From: RI-153 sp963721725
GTDB lineage: Bacteria; Chloroflexota; Anaerolineae; Caldilineales; Caldilineaceae
Length of the DNA: 29,759 nt
Reading direction: 5' to 3'
NCBI GenBank assembly: GCA_963721725.1
Contig: CAVRLX010000031.1
Coordinates: 1-29,759, forward strand
Shown: in pieces, positions 23,936 to 29,759 of the stretch
How positions within the stretch are numbered: the first letter of the stretch is position 1
How the letters are laid out: the number at the start of each line of letters is the position of its first letter
The notes under the pieces: model-generated
Told to the model about the DNA's origin: nothing
Databases searched by the model: none
What the model saw: the letters and a program-made list of their open reading frames with translations, nothing else
Position numbers and translations under genes: made by a program

Positions 23936-26012
23936 CTAGCGTTGGACAAAGGGCAAGTAAAAAGGTATGCCTTTAACAACGTTCACCGAAGCCACTTGGA
24001 GATTGTCCGGGTAGGAACCCGCCCGGCTGTCGGCGATCACGATCAACACCGCGCTTTCAAACCCACTGGACAGTTTAGCCGGATCGACAGTCACGGTAAT
24101 CGTGTCGGGAACGGTGCTGCTGGTGGATTGGACCGTTGCCCACGGCAACGAAGGCCAGGTGATGGCCGCAGCCGAAACTTGGGCTTCGGCACTCTGTTCA
24201 ACCCGATATTCGCTCCCAAACCCATCGGTTAAGACAATCTCACCCTCGTCAAGATAACCAAATTTGGGCGTTGTGCCCAATGCACGCACCGGCCGCGTCA
24301 TAAGCTGGCTTGGGCATCAACGAGGCCGAGAAGGTTAAATTGGGCAGACCATTCACGGCCACGCCGCGTGTCTGCGGGTTCGGGTCAGTATTGGCAAAGC
24401 CAAAAGACAAACTATCGGCGGAGATGGTGAACTTGGCTGCCGTCACCGTCAACGAGATATTCAGATAAATGGGCTGGTTGCTGGCTGCCGGCGACGAGGT
24501 AATCTTGAGCCGAGAGGTATAGGTTCCCGGTGTCAGTTGGTCGGCGCGGAAGTTGGTAAGATAGATATTCAGCGGTGCCGTGTTGGGGGCCTGATTCCCC
24601 CCATCGCTGCTGACGGAAAACTGATACCAATCGGCGTTGCCCTCTTTTTCCACTGTAATCGGGATGTTGCCGCCGCTGCCCACGTTGGTAAGCTTGACGC
24701 CGATGATGGCGTTGCTAATGGTTCCCGCTTCCAGCGAAACGGCGATACTGTCGCGGTTTAATTCCAAACGCGGCCCAGCCACAATCCCGGTGCCGTCCAC
24801 GTTGGCGACCACGAGACTTTGGCCGTTGGTGTTCACGGGCCACGGTTCAACTTGAGCGGCATTGCCAGATTCGGGTTCGTTGAACTGCAAAATTTTGTTA
24901 TTGCGCATCACCACCACTTCGTCACGCCCATCGGCATCCGTATCGCCGCCCGCGCCCACGCTGTAGCCATCGTCGCTATCCAGCGGGCTGCTGAAGTTGG
25001 GCAAGCTATCGCCGCCGCGGTTGAGCATAAAGAGGCGTGCCGTGGTTGTGTCATTGGCGATCCCCAGCTTGCGCATCCAAAATATTTCGTCGTCCCCGTT
25101 GCCGTTGACATCGGCCAGAAAGACAAACGAAGGATGCGGGAAGAAGTTGATCACATCCTCTTTGACGCTATCCCACTTCCCATTGGTAAATTGGAAAATC
25201 AGCAGAGACGCGCCCCCCGGTTCCCCAGTATAAGTGCGCGTCGTGACAACTTCGCCTGTGCCGCCGGGATAGATCTGACCGATGGCGGCTGACGTGTACT
25301 TAAATCCACCCGTCAGATCTTTGTAGAAAATTTCATTCCAGTTGTTTTCGACTTCGACAGCCTGCACGCCGCGGCTGTCCTGATCGCGCAGGCGGATAAT
25401 GTCATCTGGCCCAGAATTATTAATATTGCCCACGCGGAAAAACTTCCAGGCCAGGGCAAAGCCAGAAACCGCATGGGAAACCCAGGCGCGGCCTTGTCCA
25501 TCCGTATTTTTGAAGACTTCCATTTTGAAGTTAATGTTGTTTGGCTCGCTGACGGGGTAGCCAAGCACAAACTCATCCCCGGCCACGTTCCAGTCCATGT
25601 TGCCGGCGGCAATTCGATTGGCCGTGTTGTTGGGAAGTGCCCGCTCATAGAGCCGCGCCCACGGCACCAGCTTGATGCTTCCATCTGGCGTAACCGCCGA
25701 GGAGCGCACCACCGGATCAAAAATCGTGAGCTTGTTGTTGCCGATGGCGACAATTTCCATATCACCATCAGCGTTCAGATCGCCCACGGCAAAATCCTGC
25801 CAACCGCCTTCCGGGCTAGACCATTCAATCTTTTGGGTACCGGCAAACACGTTGGGATCGATGATGCGAATGGTCCCAAAATTATCAATGTAGATGATCT
25901 CATCGTCGGTGGTGGCGGTGGGGCTGGCCTCCACACGCAGACTTGCTGTGGGAATCAGCAAGCCCAACAATATCAAAATAGACGCGATGCGCGCCGTAAA
26001 CCGAACGGACAT
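23936..26012 (-). CDS. Secreted FG-GAP/VCBS-repeat protein, frameshifted
   Basis: A large exported protein, 691 aa after one correction near 24300-24330. An N-terminal signal peptide (MSVRFTARIASILILLGLLI, cleaved near VEA) is followed by beta-propeller-type FG-GAP repeats with calcium-loop motifs: DLNADGDMEIV, NINNSGPDDIIRL, DVNGNGDDEIFW and DTDADGRDEVVV. These span about 40-390. Two or three Ig/BACON-like beta domains follow (LNRDSIAVSLEAGTISN, ADSLSFGFANTDPNPQTRG, then DGFGSEYRVEQSAEAQ). It ends in IPFYLPFVQR, a tail like the YLP-type endings of many Chloroflexota secreted proteins. I chose the ATG at 26012 (AAGGAG upstream) over an earlier one at 26171, since it starts directly at the signal peptide. 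Probable surface or matrix adhesion role. Confidence 0.78.
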
Positions 26013-26156
26013 AGAACTTTCTCCTTGCACGTTGAAATGTCTTGAAAATCGGGTGACGAAAACTCCACCCTCTAACGCTTCTGGGGTCAAAAAAGTTTCA
26101 CCTTCTGAGATAGATGGCGAAGGGGCAGGCCCACATATAGCAGGGTTTCTCGAAAG

Positions 26157-26168
26157 CGGATTATAGCA
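26157..26168 (-). promoter_or_regulatory. Extended -10 promoter of the FG-GAP gene
   Basis: Minus-strand TGCTATAATCC: TATAAT at 26165-26160 with TG one base upstream. The -35 at 17 bases is poor (TCGGGG). It predicts a leader of about 140 nt. Confidence 0.5.
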
Positions 26169-26343
26169 CACCCCTCAGATCGCCCCGAATTTTACCGCAA
26201 TCAATCCGCATTGTCCCAGCAACTTTGCCCGCCCCGGCTGCGTCCTGTGCGCTATCTGTCGCAAACATTGATTCTCCCGTACGAAAGGAACAAACAGACG
26301 CGTCCTCTTCAACCCTATGGTCGGCGGATGTCTGACGCCTGGG

Positions 26344-26376
26344 AGAAGTCGAACTTTTACCAAAAGTTCGACTTCT
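26344..26376. repeat. Perfect 15-bp inverted repeat
   Basis: AGAAGTCGAACTTTT, loop ACC, AAAAGTTCGACTTCT. It sits 40 bases after the stop of the metallo-beta-lactamase-fold gene. It could terminate that gene but lacks a U-run beyond the stem; REP-like origin is an alternative. Confidence 0.6.
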
Positions 26377-26416
26377 GGTCAACTGCGTAACGCCTAATCC
26401 CTTTTGACGCGCCTGC

Positions 26417-27223
26417 TCACCTCTCCACGTGCCCAATGTATCGTTGCGCCGAGCGTTCGACCCGCGCTTTGGCATCTTCCTGCACAATCGTCGCCCACCA
26501 CGCCCCGTAGATCCGCTCAAACTCGAAAGGCTCCACAGCGGCAACGACCTGGCGCACCGTGGCCGCGGAGAGCGGGATCAGATTGGGGTAGCTGTACATA
26601 AAGCTGACCCAGCGTCGATCCTGCACCACTTGCACAATATCCCCCGTGAGCAGCACACCTCGGCCTTCCGCTCCCTGCGGCCAATGCGCCACTGTGCCCC
26701 CGGCAAAGTGTCCCCCGGCGCGGATCAACGTAATCCCGCCCAAGAGATCGTACGTTTCCCCCTCCCAAAAGTGGATGGACGGGTCGGGGCGCATCACATG
26801 TTCGCGGTCCGCTGCGTGCAGATAGATCGGCGCGTCAAAGCGCTGTGCCCACGCCACCATACTGGAATAGTAGTGCGGGTGCGAAATGGCAATGGCATCA
26901 ATGCCGCCCAGCGCCTTCACCGCCGCCACCGTGGGATCATCAAGATAGCTAATACAATCCCACAACAAATTGCCCTGGGGCGTCTGCACCAGCAGCGCAC
27001 GCTGGCCGATGGCGAATTGAGGCGCTGTGCCAATGCCCGTCAGATCCGCCTCCACAGGCTTGATCACCGTGTGATAATCGCGCTGCATCGCCGCCAGTGT
27101 GGTCCACTGTTGGCCGTTGTGTCCGATATACTGGCGCTCGTCTTCACAAATGGGGCAGCGCGCCGGGGGCGTCTCGCTTTCGGCAAACTGCGTCCCACAG
27201 GTTACACAGATGAAGTGGATCAA
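26417..27223 (-). CDS. Zinc-ribbon plus metallo-beta-lactamase-fold protein
   Basis: A 268-aa protein with a rubredoxin-like zinc ribbon at the N-terminus (C6-VT-C9 and C23-PI-C26) joined to a metallo-beta-lactamase fold. The metal motif is atypical: where HxHxDH is expected it reads H115-P-H117-YYSS, so the Asp-His pair is missing. H172 (GGHFAGGT) and D195 (LLTGDI) are kept. Related proteins are annotated only as MBL-fold hydrolases; the reaction is unknown and one metal site at most may be filled. The start is a TTG at 27223 with AAAAGGAG six bases upstream; a longer reading from 27289 would put this ribosome site inside the gene. The CRISPR array, transcribed in the same direction, ends 168 bases upstream. 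Confidence 0.8.
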   Translation of the reverse strand: MIHFICVTCGTQFAESETPPARCPICEDERQYIGHNGQQWTTLAAMQRDYHTVIKPVEADLTGIGTAPQFAIGQRALLVQTPQGNLLWDCISYLDDPTVAAVKALGGIDAIAISHPHYYSSMVAWAQRFDAPIYLHAADREHVMRPDPSIHFWEGETYDLLGGITLIRAGGHFAGGTVAHWPQGAEGRGVLLTGDIVQVVQDRRWVSFMYSYPNLIPLSAATVRQVVAAVEPFEFERIYGAWWATIVQEDAKARVERSAQRYIGHVER

Positions 27224-27390
27224 GGGGTGCTCCTTTTGAATGCAAAGTTGGGTGGGCAAAGCCGCCCCTATCATACCTTTTCTATGCAAATCTCGACAGG
27301 CAACGCCCTGCTGGCGTCCGCTATCATGAAGTGGGAATCGGCGGGAAAACGTTGGTCTCCGTTATCAAAAATTATGATAGCGCGCCGTTG

Positions 27391-29759
27391 CGGTTCACCC
27401 CCACGTGCGTGGGGAAAACTGTCGCTCGGCCGAATGCAGTCGTCCTCGTCCGGTTCACCCCCACGTGCGTGGGGAAAACATGACCGCTTCGCTCGCTACG
27501 CTGACTCAGTTCGCCGGTTCACCCCCACGTGCGTGGGGAAAACTCGCGTCGATCGCACCGTCGGCAGCTACTGCTCGGTTCACCCCCACGTGCGTGGGGA
27601 AAACGGAGCGCCGACGTCGGCATAGCGTGCCGTCGCGGTTCACCCCCACGTGCGTGGGGAAAACGTGCGACGCGTCAGACTGTCGCATGCCGGTATCCGG
27701 TTCACCCCCACGTGCGTGGGGAAAACGTTGCGGGTCCCGATCGTTGCGGTGCCGATCGCGGTTCACCCCCACGTGCGTGGGGAAAACGCTGAGCCAGCCG
27801 GTATCGCGCACGGCTCGCGATCGGTTCACCCCCACGTGCGTGGGGAACAATCGTGATGCGCCCAGACGTGGCGGCATGCCACGCGGTTCACCCCCACGTG
27901 CGTGGGGAAAACGGCTGCCGAGCATCGCGACCGCGCTCGCCGTACGCCGGTTCACCCCCACGTGCGTGGGGAAAACGATCGCAGTTCGCGCGATGCGTCA
28001 GGCGCTCGACGGTTCACCCCCACGTGCGTGGGGAAAACATGCGGCGTCGAAACTGCATGTCAGGCGCTGCTGCGGTTCACCCCCACGTGCGTGGGGAAAA
28101 CTGCGACGGATCGTCGCGCCTGCGGATCGCAGCGCGGTTCACCCCCACGTGCGTGGGGAAAACTGTCCGAGCTCACCGCATGTCGCGGCGCATGCGCGGT
28201 TCACCCCCACGTGCGTGGGGAAAACGCGATCGGTCGCACCAGTCGTGCAGGCCGCTGCGGTTCACCCCCACGTGCGTGGGGAAAACGTCGCGTGACGTCG
28301 GCCATGGCTCACGCGCCGCCGGTTCACCCCCACGTGCGTGGGGAAAATCGACGCACAACGCGAGCGTGTGCGGCTCGGCATCACGGTTCACCCCCACGTG
28401 CGTGGGGAAAACGCTGTCCGGCCAGTCAGCGTCGACGCTGCGCTGCGGTTCACCCCCACGTGCGTGGGGAAAACGGTCGCCGCTTCGCATGGCCGATCGC
28501 GCGGCGCGCGGTTCACCCCCACGTGCGTGGGGAAAACGTGCATCTGCGGCTCGCAGTCACGGTCGCCACGTCGGTTCACCCCCACGTGCGTGGGGAAAAC
28601 GGCCGATGCGTGCAGTACCGTGCAGCCGTGCGCGGTTCACCCCCACGTGCGTGGGGAAAACGTCAGCATCGCGACACAGCTCGCTGGCCGACTGCGGTTC
28701 ACCCCCACGTGCGTGGGGAAAACTCGGCTCGGCAGCTCGCCGATGGCCGCTGAGCCGGTTCACCCCCACGTGCGTGGGGAAAACACGTCGAACGGCCGCC
28801 TGCACCGGTCGGCGTCGGTTCACCCCCACGTGCGTGGGGAAAACCAGCTCGCACGGTATGCCGACTTAGCGACCGATCGGTTCACCCCCACGTGCGTGGG
28901 GAAAACTCGCTCGCCGTCAGCTGCCGCGACGCGGCGTGCGGTTCACCCCCACGTGCGTGGGGAAAACGTACGCGTGCCGGTGCAGCGTCGCCAGCCGCTC
29001 GGTTCACCCCCACGTGCGTGGGGAAAACGCTGACCAAGTGTCGTGACGCATGAGCTCGCAGCGGTTCACCCCCACGTGCGTGGGGAAAACGTCAGTCGCT
29101 GTCATGCTGATCAGGCGCGATACGGTTCACCCCCACGTGCGTGGGGAAAACGACATTGCGACACAGCCGTACAGATGCGCTACGCGGTTCACCCCCACGT
29201 GCGTGGGGAAAACTGGGACTATCATCATTTCCTGCTCGTCGTGCCGCCGGTTCACCCCCACGTGCGTGGGGAAAACGCTGCTCGCGAGCTGCTGCCGGAA
29301 TCTGATCGCTCGGTTCACCCCCACGTGCGTGGGGAAAACGCGCGTGAGGCCATGTAGCCTGCGCGATCGCTGCGGTTCACCCCCACGTGCGTGGGGAAAA
29401 CTGTGCTGCGTCGGCGTCGCCGGGCCACCGCAGGCGGTTCACCCCCACGTGCGTGGGGAAAACGATGCGGCTGGCAGTGGTCACGACAGTGTCTTCGGTT
29501 CACCCCCACGTGCGTGGGGAAAACGGCGTCACATGTTGGCCAGTGCTCAGCTACGGTTCACCCCCACGTGCGTGGGGAAAACTGATACCGAAACGGCGGC
29601 TTATCGCTGAGCGGCGGTTCACCCCCACGTGCGTGGGGAAAACTCGAGCTCGCACGTCCAGCCGCTGCCGTGTCCGCGGTTCACCCCCACGTGCGTGGGG
29701 AAAACTCCATGCGTGCGAGAGCACGGAGCCAGCCAGTCGGTTCACCCCCACGTGCGTGG
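27391..29759 (-). CRISPR. Type I-E-like CRISPR array, 39 repeats seen, runs off the right edge
   Basis: 38 complete 29-bp repeats plus a 39th cut at 29759, with 38 spacers. On the plus strand the repeat begins CGGTTCACCCCC and ends GTGCGTGGGGAAAAC. The reverse complement, GTTTTCCCCACGCACG then TGGGGGTGAACCG, has the layout of type I-E repeats: a stem CCCCACG/CGTGGGG and a 3' part GTGAACCG that would be the crRNA 5' handle. I therefore infer leftward transcription, the leader beyond the right edge and the oldest spacers near 27391. The last G (plus-strand C) is constant, as expected for the PAM-derived base. Period lengths are 58-64: spacers of 33 (14), 32 (11), 34 (6), 31 (3), 35 (3) and 29 (1) bases. 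Two variant repeats: 27822-27850 ends GGGGAACAA, and 28320-28348 ends in T. No cas gene is in the window. Confidence 0.96.

Larger units (their letters stand above)
26013..26416. other. Non-coding gap with promoter and hairpin
   Basis: 404 bases between two minus-strand genes. It contains the leader and extended -10 promoter of the FG-GAP gene and the 15-bp perfect hairpin at 26344-26376. Short minus-strand readings exist but lack ribosome sites and recognisable domains. Confidence 0.5.

Noticed and set aside
26429..27625. 398-codon plus-strand reading spanning the MBL gene and into the CRISPR array
   Set aside because: It is antisense to a gene with conserved Cys and His motifs and ends in CRISPR repeat translation.
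27405..29751. Long open readings through the array on both strands, up to 338 codons, with repeating GSPPRAWGK, RFTPTCVGKT and VHPHVRGEN units
   Set aside because: They are translations of the CRISPR repeat in its three frames. They lack ribosome sites and domains, and this is a common misannotation of type I-E arrays. They stay open because the spacers have few TA-containing triplets.

Overview
The window looks like a chromosomal segment of a Chloroflexota bacterium, probably near Caldilineales/Anaerolineae. This is inferred from the gene mix (enolase-superfamily and SDR sugar-acid genes, an FG-GAP secreted protein ending in YLPFVQR), moderately high GC, AAGGAG-type ribosome sites and a type I-E-like CRISPR repeat. 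No rRNA or tRNA gene was seen.

Layout. 1-1.4 kb: two toxin-antitoxin modules, an antitoxin with a frameshifted RelE/HigB-like toxin and an intact VapBC pair, the latter bracketed by two copies of a 56-57 bp terminator-plus-promoter element. 1.5-1.7 kb: a scar in which the 5' ends of two convergent genes are joined with both 3' parts lost. 1.7-13.8 kb: a mostly minus-strand metabolic block holding two enolase-superfamily dehydratase/racemase genes, an NmrA-like reductase, a D-2-hydroxyacid dehydrogenase, a patatin, a 586-aa protein of unknown family, a serine beta-lactamase-like hydrolase, an extended SDR epimerase and a tandem double-SDR protein. This suggests sugar-acid or uronate metabolism, but no substrate can be named. 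13.9-17.8 kb: a strong promoter, a 300-nt leader with a 23-codon ORF, and two overlapping genes for a heterodimeric ABC exporter with one degenerate ATP site. 18.1-19.2 kb: a lipoprotein with one c-type heme site. 19.2-22.1 kb (minus): the conserved ffh-rpsP-khpA-rimM cluster. 22.3-23.9 kb: a CDP-alcohol phosphatidyltransferase and a divergent sirtuin. 23.9-27.2 kb: a secreted FG-GAP protein and a zinc-ribbon metallo-beta-lactamase-fold protein.

27.39 kb to the window end: a CRISPR array with 38 complete 29-bp repeats plus a 39th cut by the edge. Repeat orientation implies leftward transcription, with the leader and any cas genes beyond the right edge. The spacers are the strangest part of the window. 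They almost never contain a run of three identical bases, are rich in CpG and short palindromes, and vary in length from 29 to 35.

Twelve apparent frameshifts interrupt nine otherwise well-conserved genes, ten of them of +1 type and several in G, C or T runs. Long-read sequencing error is the likeliest cause, so those genes are annotated as single CDSs with the shift sites noted. The housekeeping genes and the CRISPR repeats are free of such indels.
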